A stretch of 64,000 nucleotides of DNA from Modestobacter altitudinis. GTDB lineage: Bacteria; Actinomycetota; Actinomycetes; Mycobacteriales; Geodermatophilaceae. Shown here in pieces: positions 1 to 7,353 of the stretch. The notes under the pieces were generated by a model. It saw only the letters and a list, made by a program, of their open reading frames with translations. It ran no database searches and was not told the DNA's origin. The stretch covers positions 40,213 through 104,212 of the forward strand of contig NZ_SJEW01000007.1 in assembly GCF_005930475.1 (NCBI RefSeq), written 5' to 3'. The number at the start of each line of letters is the position of its first letter. The stretch's first letter is position 1. The position numbers and the translations under genes were made by a program.

Positions 1-252
1 CAGGACGCCGCGGGAGGCCCAGTGGTCCAGCGAGCGTGGCGGCGGGAACGCCCTGGGGTTGATCGCGGTCCACGCGCCCACCAGCCCCACCGGGACGACC
101 GACCACCAGCCCAGCCGGTGGCGGGACCAGATGGCTCCGGCGAGCAGGGACGGGATGGGGATGCGGGTGTAGACGCTCCACGGGTTGGCGTGGCGCTGCC
201 AGGCGTCCTCCTCGAGCCCGAACGCCTTCGCCAGCCTGGTGTCCACGGTCAT
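1..252 (-). CDS. DUF6653-like small membrane protein (3' part cut by window edge)
   Basis: Translation from the ATG at 252 starts MTVDTRLAKAFGLEEDAWQRH and runs open to base 1, so 84 codons are visible and the C-terminus lies outside. The stretch NPWSVYTR, a first hydrophobic segment (IPSLLAGAIW), a second (WWSVVPVGLVGAW) and then NPRAFPPP match what I know of the DUF6653 family, small two-helix membrane proteins of unknown function. The gene follows the ABM-like gene on the same strand with a 26-base gap, so the two are probably co-transcribed. The family call is from recognition of the motif order; no function can be given. Confidence 0.7.
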   Translation of the reverse strand, partial: MTVDTRLAKAFGLEEDAWQRHANPWSVYTRIPIPSLLAGAIWSRHRLGWWSVVPVGLVGAWTAINPRAFPPPRSLDHWASRGVL

Positions 253-278
253 GTCGAGGCCCTCCTCGCGATCGCAGG

Positions 279-890
279 TCAGCTCGCCGACCGGAGCAGG
301 GGCGACCGGAGGTCGAGGAAGGTCGTCTCGCCGACGCTCAGCTTCCCCATGTCCTCCATGGCGACCTGGAACTCCCTCGGCGGCTCCTTGCGCTCGCCCT
401 CGCGGGCCTCGGCCTCCGAGGTGAAGTACAGGACCTGGGTCCACGCGCCGTCCGGGTGCCCGACCATGACGCTGCCCAGCACGTCCGGCCGGAAACTGGC
501 CATCAGGTCGGCGGGGATCTGCGCCATGACCTCCTTCGCCCGCTCCAGGTCGGTCATCCGACCCTGCATGACCTGCACGAAGCCGGCCCGGTCGGGGTCG
601 CCCTGCAGGTCGACGGTGACGTCCTCGCTGTCCCGGAAGCCGACCTCGCCGTCGAACAGGCGGCTGGTCTCCTGCCACCACCGGTCCTGCTCCGGCCGCT
701 GACCGTTGCGACCGGCGGCCTCGGCGGAGGTGAAGCGGGCGATCGCGATGAACGTCCCGTCGTCGGTGGTCCCGACCGTGCTGCCGAGCCAGCCGACCGC
801 ACCGGGCGCGAGCTCCTCGACCCACCTGTCCAGGGCGGCCCGTACCCCGTCGGCGTCCGAGGTCCGGCCCGTGATGACCTGAGCGAACAT
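279..890 (-). CDS. Hypothetical protein, two ABM-like (dimeric alpha/beta barrel) halves
   Basis: A 203-residue soluble protein with no signal peptide, starting at the ATG at 890 (MFAQVITGRTSDADGV). It appears to be a tandem of two related halves of about 100 residues: each opens with a beta strand of the form F-x-Q-V-(I/M)-x-G-R (residues 2-8 and about 105-112) and each later has a strand with aromatic residues and F-T-S-E (IARFTSAEA, VLYFTSEAEA). This pattern is typical of antibiotic-biosynthesis-monooxygenase-like ferredoxin folds. Such proteins bind small ligands or act as oxygenases, but no catalytic residue can be assigned. It is followed by the DUF6653-like gene. Confidence 0.7.
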   Translation of the reverse strand: MFAQVITGRTSDADGVRAALDRWVEELAPGAVGWLGSTVGTTDDGTFIAIARFTSAEAAGRNGQRPEQDRWWQETSRLFDGEVGFRDSEDVTVDLQGDPDRAGFVQVMQGRMTDLERAKEVMAQIPADLMASFRPDVLGSVMVGHPDGAWTQVLYFTSEAEAREGERKEPPREFQVAMEDMGKLSVGETTFLDLRSPLLRSAS

Positions 891-941
891 GGTGTCCTCC
901 CACCGAGCATCGAGTTCCCCGACCCCCGTGGGACCCCGACG

Positions 942-2330
942 CTACGACCGTCCGTGCACGCCGTCGACGGGTCCGTGCGCGCCGGGTCCGCGGGCCGGTT
1001 GGCAGACCGCCGGGGACAACCGGGGTGGTCGCTGCCGTGGATCGCCCCCGCCGGCGATGCGCACCAGCGCCCGCAGCGCCGGCAGCGCGCCGACCGGCTC
1101 GATCGCCGACGGCGAGGCGGCGGGGTGGTGCGCCGCGATCCGCACCCGCAGTGCCGCCGGCCGGGTCCGGAACACGACCGGTGGAGCGAGCAGGGCGGCC
1201 TCGCCGTCGATGCCCGCCGGCACCGGGCGGGTCGCCTCGACCCGGAGCTCGCTGGTCACCCACTGCCGCCAGGGGCGGCGCCTGCGCCGCGTCCCGTGGA
1301 CCGGTGGGTCGACCACGGTCACCCCGAGGAGGCCCTGGTCCACGGCCGGCCGGGTGCCCGCTCCCGCCGCGCCGGCCAGCCGGTACTGGTTGTTGCTGAC
1401 CAGGACGACCGCCGCACCGCGCAAGGTGCGACCGCCCGGGGTGGTCCAGCGCAGGTCCTGCGCGGCGCTCGCCGGGACCTGCGAGGCCGCCACCGTGTCC
1501 AGCAGCGTCCGCAGCTTCGCGGCGCGGTAGCCCTGCTGCTGCACCGCCTCCGCGTAGACGCCCAGCGAGACGTTGTTGACGAAGTCCCGGTCGTTGACCT
1601 CGGCCAGGTCCACCCGCCGCTCGCCGCCGTCGACGAACGCGTCCAGCGCGCCCACCACGTCGTCCCGGTCCACGCCGAGGTCGAGGGCGAAGTGGTTGCG
1701 CGTGCCCGCGGGGATGCACGCGTAGGGCAGGTCGGCCTCGGCGGCGAGGGCGGCCACCACGGCCTGGGAGCCGTCCCCGCCGGCCATGCCGAGGGCGTCC
1801 GCGCCGGCGTCGACGGCCGCGCGCACCAGTGCCGCGAGGTCGGCGCCGGGAGGCAGCTCAACCACGTCGATGCCCCGCTCCCGGGCAGCCGCCGCCAGCC
1901 CGACCCGGCCCGCCCGGCCATCGCCGGACCGCGGGTTCACCACGACCACCGGCCGCTGCGGCCGCGGCGCGGCGGGCAGGACGACGTCCGGCCGGAAGGC
2001 CGCCCGGGCCGCCGCGTGCCAGACCAGCGCGCCGAGGCCGAGCAGCAGCAGGCTGCGCCGGTACCCCTCGTCGCCGAGCACCAGGACCCCGCCCGCCAGC
2101 GCTGCACCACCGACGGCGAGGCCGGCCAGCCGGGCCCAGCCCCGGCGCAGGACGCCCTCCCAGGCGCCGGCCGCGACGAGCGCGGCGCACAGCAGCAGGA
2201 GCAGACCGCGCGGGAAGTCGTCGATCGCCACGGTGACCCCGAGGACGAGCACCCAGGCCGCGGCGGCGAGCGCCACGGCGGCGGTCGTGCGGCGCCAGCG
2301 CACCGGGGACCTCCGGCGCGGAACGGACAT
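942..2330 (-). CDS. Diacylglycerol kinase family lipid kinase with N-terminal membrane segments
   Basis: A 462-residue protein. Residues about 15-110 form several hydrophobic helices; a DAGK catalytic domain follows, beginning VVVNPRSGDG (about 127-136) and carrying the nucleotide-binding GGDGS loop (AGGDGSQAVV) and the conserved NHFALDLG and FVNNVSLG segments. The family phosphorylates diacylglycerol or related lipids (DgkB/YegS/LCB5 type) using ATP. The membrane anchor placed before the kinase suggests action at the inner leaflet on phospholipid-derived substrates. ATG at 2330 is the natural start. It follows the broken lipoprotein gene by 39 bases on the same strand. The substrate is not readable from sequence. 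Confidence 0.88.
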   Translation of the reverse strand: MSVPRRRSPVRWRRTTAAVALAAAAWVLVLGVTVAIDDFPRGLLLLLCAALVAAGAWEGVLRRGWARLAGLAVGGAALAGGVLVLGDEGYRRSLLLLGLGALVWHAAARAAFRPDVVLPAAPRPQRPVVVVNPRSGDGRAGRVGLAAAARERGIDVVELPPGADLAALVRAAVDAGADALGMAGGDGSQAVVAALAAEADLPYACIPAGTRNHFALDLGVDRDDVVGALDAFVDGGERRVDLAEVNDRDFVNNVSLGVYAEAVQQQGYRAAKLRTLLDTVAASQVPASAAQDLRWTTPGGRTLRGAAVVLVSNNQYRLAGAAGAGTRPAVDQGLLGVTVVDPPVHGTRRRRRPWRQWVTSELRVEATRPVPAGIDGEAALLAPPVVFRTRPAALRVRIAAHHPAASPSAIEPVGALPALRALVRIAGGGDPRQRPPRLSPAVCQPARGPGAHGPVDGVHGRS

Positions 2331-2369
2331 CGACGACCTCCTCGGTGGGCGCCCTGGACGGAGGCGGGC

Positions 2370-2859
2370 TCAGCCGGTGCCGCACTCCTCGCGGAGGTGG
2401 GTCTCGACGCGGTCGCCGGCCGCGGACAGGTCGCCCTCGGCGTCGTCGAGGGCGTCGAGCGTCGAGGGGTCGGTCAGGTCGACGTCGGCGACCGCGTCGG
2501 CCATCCGCTCGAGGCCGTCGGCCATCGTCGCCCCGTCGGTGGCGATCGGGGCGGGCGGCTCGATCGCGCGCAGTTCCGTGGTCAGCTCGCGGAAGGCCCC
2601 CGGGATCGACGCGCCGTCCCGAGCTCGGACACCGCCGCGTCCACGCGGTCGTCGATGCCGGCTGCCCGCGCGCAGGAGTCCGCGTCGCCGGAGGACGCCG
2701 TGGAGGAGGCCGCCGTGGAGGTGGACGCCGCGGACGTGGCCGGGAGGCGTCGGACCCGGGGTCGTCACCCCCGCAGCCGGTGAGCAGCAGGACCCCCACC
2801 GACGCCGCGACGACGCCTGCGCGGCCGGCGGGCCGGGTCCCGTGCACCGTGCCGGACAT
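2370..2859 (-). pseudogene. Small lipoprotein gene interrupted by two single-base frameshifts
   Basis: From the ATG at 2859 the frame reads [15 protein letters not shown] followed by a hydrophobic stretch ending in the lipobox LLTGC (a classic lipoprotein signal peptide), then GGDDPGSDAS. There the sensible frame jumps: TSAASTSTAASS...SSGDADSC is in a second frame, and the C-terminus (GASIPGAFRELTTELRAIE ... EECGTG) is in a third, ending at the TGA at 2370. Each jump is repaired by adding one base, to a C run near 2746 and a G run near 2619. The repaired product would be a roughly 163-residue Ser/Thr/Ala-linker lipoprotein with a small helical domain. This is either a real pseudogene or two homopolymer sequencing errors. 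Confidence 0.7.
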
Positions 2860-3134
2860 GGCAGCCCCCAGGGGCGGATGAGCGGACGGCGTCGAGTCTC
2901 CACCCGGCCCGCCGCTGCGGACAGGGGTTCGGCCCGGGCTGCGGAGGTCCACGCGGACGACGTGCGCGGCGCAGGCGTTGGACAGCTCCGCGTTCGTCGG
3001 GCATGATCGTTGCTGTAGGGGAGTACCCCTCCGCGGAGCGTCGTCAGTACGGTCTGTCCTCAGGCCCGGCGCATCCGGTCCGGCACGTCGCCGGGCGGGG
3101 GAGACCTGCCGACTTCGTGTTGGAGGCCTCTGCC

Positions 3135-3728
3135 ATGCCCGCTCTCGACCGTGCCGCCGATCCCACCGGCGGTCTCCCCGCCGCCCTCCCCGTCGGGGAG
3201 GGCTGGGTGGCGCCGTCCTGGGAGCAGGTCGTGCGGGACCACTCGGCGCGGGTGTACCGGTTGGCCTACCGGCTCTCGGGCAACCAGCAGGACGCCGAGG
3301 ACCTGACACAGGAGACCTTCGTGCGGGTGTTCCGGTCGTTGGCAGACTTCTCCCCGGGCACGTTCGAGGGCTGGTTGCACCGGATCACCACGAACCTGTT
3401 CCTGGACATGGTGCGGCGCCGGGCGCGGATCCGGTTCGACGCGCTGCCCGAGGACACCGAGCGGTTGCCGGGGTCGGCGCCGAGTCCGGAGCAGGTGTAC
3501 GCCGACACGCACCTGGACCCGCAGGTGCAGGCGGCGCTGGATGCGTTGTCCCCGGAGTTCCGGGTGGCGGTGGTGCTGTGTGACATCGAGGGTCTGACGT
3601 ACGAGGAGATCTCGGCGACGTTGGGGATCAAGCTGGGCACGGTGCGCAGCCGGATCCACCGCGGGCGGGTGCAGCTGCGCGAGGCGCTGGCCCACCTCGC
3701 CCCCGGGCGGTCCGCCGCGGCGGTCTGA
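3135..3728 (+). CDS. sigE: ECF RNA polymerase sigma factor, SigE-like
   Basis: The core from [20 protein letters not shown] (region 2.1) through [14 protein letters not shown] (2.2-2.4) to [35 protein letters not shown] (region 4.2 helix-turn-helix) is typical of the SigE group of actinobacterial envelope- and oxidative-stress sigma factors. It directs RNA polymerase to stress promoters. The frame is open upstream to an ATG at 3003; I chose the ATG at 3135 (197 residues) because homology begins soon after it and the intervening residues are low-complexity. Mycobacterial SigE is known to use alternative starts, so a longer form is possible. No anti-sigma gene follows; the next gene is a CPBP protease. 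Confidence 0.82.
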   Translation: MPALDRAADPTGGLPAALPVGEGWVAPSWEQVVRDHSARVYRLAYRLSGNQQDAEDLTQETFVRVFRSLADFSPGTFEGWLHRITTNLFLDMVRRRARIRFDALPEDTERLPGSAPSPEQVYADTHLDPQVQAALDALSPEFRVAVVLCDIEGLTYEEISATLGIKLGTVRSRIHRGRVQLREALAHLAPGRSAAAV

Positions 3729-3733
3729 CCGCG

Positions 3734-3749
3734 CGGCCCACGCGGGCCG
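3734..3749 (+). terminator. Candidate hairpin after the sigma factor gene
   Basis: CGGCCC, loop ACGC, GGGCCG begins 5 bases after the sigma factor stop codon. The stem is short (6 bp) and has no T tract, so termination is a guess. Confidence 0.35.
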
Positions 3750-3768
3750 GCCGGGGGAGGATCGGGGC

Positions 3769-4476
3769 GTGCGGACTCGCGCGGTCGATCGACCGAGGCT
3801 CCTGGGGTTCACCGGAGCGCTGATCGCGGTGCTGGCCGCGTGGAACGGCCTGGTCGTCACCCGCCTCCCCGGGTCCGCCGTCGTCGCCAACGTGCCGGCC
3901 ACCGTGGTGGTGCTGGCGGCGGCCCGGGCGACCGGGCTGGGCTGGGACGAGGTGGGGCTGGGTCGGCGGCGGCTGCCGTCCGGGCTGCGGCTGGGCGGGG
4001 TCTGCGCCGGGCTGGTCGTCGCGGGCTACGCGGCCGCGCTCGCCGTCCCGGGGGTGCGCCCGCTGCTCGCGGACGCGCGGATCGCGCACCTGGACGGGGG
4101 TCAGCTCGCGTACGCGACCCTGGTGCGCGTGCCGCTGGGCACCGTCCTGTGGGAGGAGGTCGCCTTCCGCGGGGTGCTGCTGGCCGCGCTCTCCCGGCTG
4201 GTGCCCCGGCCGACGGCCGTCGCCGCGTCGGCCGCCGTCTTCGGGATCTGGCACATCCGCCCGACGCTGAGCGGGCTGGCCGCCAACGACCTGGCCGACG
4301 GCGCGGCCGCCACCACCGCCGCGGTGCTGCTGGCATGTCTCGGCACGGCGGCCGCCGGCGTCGGCTTCAGCTGGCTCCGGCTGCGCAGCGGCAGCCTGCT
4401 CGCCCCCGCGCTGCTCCACCTGGCGACCAACTCCACCGGCACGCTGGCCGCCGCCGCGGCCACCCGGCTCGGCTGA
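3769..4476 (+). CDS. CPBP family intramembrane metalloprotease
   Basis: A 235-residue multi-pass membrane protein starting at a GTG at 3769. The signature glutamate pair plus arginine motif WEEVAFRGVLL (about residues 128-138) and the later FGIWHIRPT with its histidine mark the CPBP (CAAX protease / bacteriocin-processing) family of intramembrane glutamic or metallo-proteases. Six to seven hydrophobic segments surround these motifs. Substrates of bacterial members are mostly unknown; some cleave anti-sigma factors or process peptides. It lies 40 bases downstream of the SigE-like gene, a possible but unproven functional link. Confidence 0.88.
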   Translation: MRTRAVDRPRLLGFTGALIAVLAAWNGLVVTRLPGSAVVANVPATVVVLAAARATGLGWDEVGLGRRRLPSGLRLGGVCAGLVVAGYAAALAVPGVRPLLADARIAHLDGGQLAYATLVRVPLGTVLWEEVAFRGVLLAALSRLVPRPTAVAASAAVFGIWHIRPTLSGLAANDLADGAAATTAAVLLACLGTAAAGVGFSWLRLRSGSLLAPALLHLATNSTGTLAAAAATRLG

Positions 4477-4862
4477 CGCCGGTCAGCCCTCGGCGAGCAG
4501 CCCACGCAGCCGGTCGGCGTCGAGGGCTGTCCAGCCCGGTGGCTGGAGGACCTGGGCCCAGGCGTCGACGTACGGGACCATCGCCGGCGTGGTCGAGGGA
4601 CGAGCGATCGCCGTCCGTGCCCCGGTCGGTCGGTGTCGGCGCCGCTGCGAGCGTCGGTCTCCGTGCGGTCCGTCGGGACCAAGAGCTGGTCCACCCCGGA
4701 GACCGTCCTCCGACCTGCCCACCGCGGACACCCCTTCCGCGCCGGGATCGTGGTAGGACGCCCGGCAACGGACATCGGCTCGGGCGGGGTGTCGATCCGG
4801 GCCGGTCGCAGGTGTCGGAGAGGTGGAGGCCCGAACAGCGGGCCGTGACCCAAGGGGACGAG
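4477..4862. other. 386-base gap without a convincing gene
   Basis: Between the CPBP gene and the DGPF gene I see no intact coding region. On the minus strand a short frame ends at 4483 with ...MVPYVDAWAQVLQPPGW..., about 32 residues that look protein-like but that I do not recognise; it may be the tail of a lost gene. The right part holds the candidate promoter of the DGPF/ECF42 pair. Confidence 0.5.
4790..4818 (+). promoter_or_regulatory. Candidate ECF42-type promoter upstream of the DGPF gene
   Basis: TGTCGA at 4790-4795 equals the -35 motif described for ECF42 sigma factors in Streptomyces, and it sits 67 bases before the DGPF start codon, as expected for autoregulation. About 17 bases downstream GTGTCGG (4812-4818) only partly resembles the expected -10 (CGAC or CGTC), so the assignment is tentative. 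Confidence 0.3.
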
Positions 4863-5207
4863 ATGAGCAAGTACCTGATCCTGATCTACGAGGCCGAGGC
4901 CCCGTACGAGACGGCCACGCCCGAGCTCTTCGGGGAGATCACGCAGGAGCACGACACCTTCTCCGCGCAGGTCGAGCAGCACGGGGTGACGCTCCTGGGC
5001 GGTGAGGCGCTGCAGCCCACCGGCACCGCGACGAGCGTGCGCGGCGGGTCGGAGGTCACCGACGGCCCCTTCGTGGAGACCAAGGAGGCGCTGGGCGGCT
5101 ACTACCTCATCGACGCCCCGGACCTGGACGCGGCGCTGGCCGTCGGCAAGCTGTGCCCGGCGCGGTTCGGCGGCGTCGAGGTCCGTCCGGTCATGACCTT
5201 CGACTGA
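4863..5207 (+). CDS. YCII-related DGPF-domain protein
   Basis: A 114-residue protein (MSKYLILIYEAEAPYE) containing the namesake DGPF segment in VTDGPFVETKEALGGYYLID. It belongs to the YCII/DGPF family, ferredoxin-fold proteins of unknown biochemical role that are almost always encoded beside ECF42 sigma factors and are often the regulated targets of those factors. The start at 4863 is supported by AAGGGGACGAG just upstream. The stop is 16 bases before the sigma factor start, so the two form an operon. The function, possibly a sensor or a small catalytic protein, is not known. Confidence 0.9.
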   Translation: MSKYLILIYEAEAPYETATPELFGEITQEHDTFSAQVEQHGVTLLGGEALQPTGTATSVRGGSEVTDGPFVETKEALGGYYLIDAPDLDAALAVGKLCPARFGGVEVRPVMTFD

Positions 5208-5223
5208 GCTGGTCAGGCCGGAC

Positions 5224-6489
5224 ATGACCGTCCCGGACACCTCCGCGGTGGCGGCGGCGGTCGCGGACGCGCACCGTCGCGAGTGGGCCCTGGTGCTCGC
5301 CGCGACGGTGCGCGTCACCCGTGACCTGGACGCCGCGGAGGAGTGCGCCCAGGACGCCTTCGCCGCGGCGCTCATCGACTGGCAGGTGCACGGCGTCCCC
5401 GCGCGGCCCGGGGCGTGGCTGACCACGACAGCCAAGCGCCGCGCACTCAACGTCGTCCGGCACCGGGGCGTGGAGCACCGGTACCTCCCGCTGCTGGTCG
5501 AGGAGGAGACCACGCCCGGGCCCGGTGACCTGGTCGACGACGAGCCCGGGCTGTCCGACGACCGGCTGCGGTTGATCGTCACCTGCTGTCACCCGGCACT
5601 GGACCGGTCGGCGCAGGTCGCGCTGACGCTGCGGCTGATGTGCGGCCTGTCCACCGCCGACGTGGCCCGCGCCTTCCTGGTCGGCGAGGCGACCATGGCG
5701 GCGCGGATCACCCGGGCGAAGAAGAAGATCGCGGTGGCCCGGATCCCGTACCGGGTGCCCTCGGCCGCAGAGCTGCCCGAGCGGGTGGACGCCGTCCTGT
5801 CCGTCGTGCACCTGCTGTTCACCACCGGGCACACCACGCCGGCAGGGACCGAGCTCGTGCGGCGGGACCTCGTGCTGCGGGCGGTGGAGCTGTGCCGGAT
5901 GCTGCGCCGGCTGCTGCCCCGGGACCCGGCCGTGGCAGGGCTGCTGGCGTTGCTGCTGCTCACCGACGCCCGCCGGGACACCCGCACCGCACCGGACGGG
6001 CGCCTGGTGCTGCTGGAGGAGCAGGACCGGTCGCGGTGGGACCGGCAGGCCATCGCGGAGGGTGCTGCGCTCGTGCGGGAGGCGCTGTCGAGCCGGCCAC
6101 CGCCGCGGTACGCGCTGCAGGCGGCGATCGCTGCCGTCCACGCCGAGTCACCGACCTGGAACGACACCGACTGGCACGAGATCGTGGCCCTCTACGGGGT
6201 CCTGACCCAGCTCTGGCCCTCGCCGGTGGTCGCGCTCAACCGCGCCGTCGCGATCGGCTTCGCGCGCGGGGCGGCCGCGGGCCTGGCCGAGCTCGACGCA
6301 CTGGCCGGCGAACGGCAGCTGGCCGGCTACGGCTACCTCCCGGCCGCGCGCGCGGACTTCCTGCGCCGGCTCGGCCGGGTTGCCGAGGCGCGAGCGGCCT
6401 ACACCCAGGCGCTGTCCCTCACCGAGAACACGGTCGAGCGGGACTTCCTCACCGGCCGGCTCGGCGAGCTGGGCGGCACGCCCGTGTGA
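5224..6489 (+). CDS. ECF42-group sigma factor with C-terminal helical (TPR-like) extension
   Basis: A 421-residue protein. Residues about 15-180 carry sigma regions 2 and 4 (REWALVLAATVRVTRDLDAAEECAQDAF; LRLMCGLSTADVARAFLVGEATMAARITRAKKKI). The remaining 240 residues form a helical domain characteristic of the ECF42 group (LLTDARRDTRTAPDGRLVLL, ALNRAVAIGFARG, LSLTENTVERDFL). ECF42 factors lack an anti-sigma factor; the C-terminal extension is required for activity in the studied Streptomyces case. The upstream DGPF gene is the hallmark partner. ATG at 5224 is the start. Confidence 0.92.
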   Translation: MTVPDTSAVAAAVADAHRREWALVLAATVRVTRDLDAAEECAQDAFAAALIDWQVHGVPARPGAWLTTTAKRRALNVVRHRGVEHRYLPLLVEEETTPGPGDLVDDEPGLSDDRLRLIVTCCHPALDRSAQVALTLRLMCGLSTADVARAFLVGEATMAARITRAKKKIAVARIPYRVPSAAELPERVDAVLSVVHLLFTTGHTTPAGTELVRRDLVLRAVELCRMLRRLLPRDPAVAGLLALLLLTDARRDTRTAPDGRLVLLEEQDRSRWDRQAIAEGAALVREALSSRPPPRYALQAAIAAVHAESPTWNDTDWHEIVALYGVLTQLWPSPVVALNRAVAIGFARGAAAGLAELDALAGERQLAGYGYLPAARADFLRRLGRVAEARAAYTQALSLTENTVERDFLTGRLGELGGTPV

Positions 6490-6597
6490 CGTCGCGGCGC
6501 CAGCCCCTTCCTATACCACGGCCCGGGTGCAGCCTGGTGCCCGGAGCAGGGCCGCACGAGTCAGCCGGGAGTCACCGTGTCCGTGCAGACCAGCAGT

Positions 6598-7353
6598 TCA
6601 GGACCGCGGCCGCCGCCCGATCCTGGACCCCAGCCAGGTCAACGGGTCGTACCGGCGGTCGGCCACCCGCTCCTTCAGCGGGATGATGCCGTTGTCGGTG
6701 AGGTGGATGCCCTCCGGGCACACCTCGCTGCAGCACTTGGTGATGTTGCAGAAGCCCAGGCCGAACTCCTGCTGGGCGGCGTCGCGGCGGTCGGCCACGT
6801 CCAGCGGGTGCATGTCGAGCTCGGCCAGCCGGATGAGGAAGCGGGGGCCGGCGAAGCTGCGCTTGTTCTCCTCGTGGTCCCGGATGACGTGGCAGGTGTC
6901 CTGGCAGAGCCAGCACTCGATGCACTTGCGGAACTCCTGGGAGCGCTCGACGTCCACCTGCTGCATCCGGTGGCTGCCGTCAGGATCCCGGGGTCGCGGG
7001 GTGAACGCCGGGATCTGCGCGGCCTTGTCGTAGTTGTAGGACACGTCGGTGACCAGGTCGCGGATGACCGGGAAGGTGCGCAGCGGGGTGACCGTCACCG
7101 TCTCGGCCTCACCGAAGGTGCTCATCCGGGTCATGCACATCAGCCGCGGGCGGCCGTTGACCTCGGCGCTGCAGGAACCGCACTTGCCGGCCTTGCAGTT
7201 CCACCGGACGGCGAGGTCACCGGCCTGGGTGGCCTGCAGCCGGTGGATGACGTCGAGCACCACCTCGCCCTCGTTCACCGGCACGGTGAAGGTCTGCAGG
7301 TCCCCGCCCGCGGCGTCCCCGCGCCACACCCGGAACTCGGCGTCGTAGGTCAT
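6598..7353 (-). CDS. sdhB: Succinate dehydrogenase/fumarate reductase iron-sulfur subunit (Sdh1 type)
   Basis: A 251-residue subunit that relays electrons from the flavoprotein to the membrane quinone site. The [2Fe-2S] ligands are in WNCKAGKCGSC with a later CMTRM, and the [4Fe-4S]/[3Fe-4S] clusters are in CIECWLCQDTC and CNITKCCSEVCPEG. The start ATG at 7353 overlaps the sdhA stop by four bases (ATGA read on the minus strand). It is the last gene of the operon. The set resembles mycobacterial Rv0247c-Rv0250c (Sdh1), an aerobic succinate dehydrogenase distinct from the SdhABCD enzyme. Confidence 0.95.
   Translation of the reverse strand: MTYDAEFRVWRGDAAGGDLQTFTVPVNEGEVVLDVIHRLQATQAGDLAVRWNCKAGKCGSCSAEVNGRPRLMCMTRMSTFGEAETVTVTPLRTFPVIRDLVTDVSYNYDKAAQIPAFTPRPRDPDGSHRMQQVDVERSQEFRKCIECWLCQDTCHVIRDHEENKRSFAGPRFLIRLAELDMHPLDVADRRDAAQQEFGLGFCNITKCCSEVCPEGIHLTDNGIIPLKERVADRRYDPLTWLGSRIGRRPRS

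Noticed and set aside
456..2783. A 775-codon plus-strand frame over three minus-strand genes
   Set aside because: Composition is that of a shadow frame and it runs through the clear lipid kinase gene in the opposite direction.
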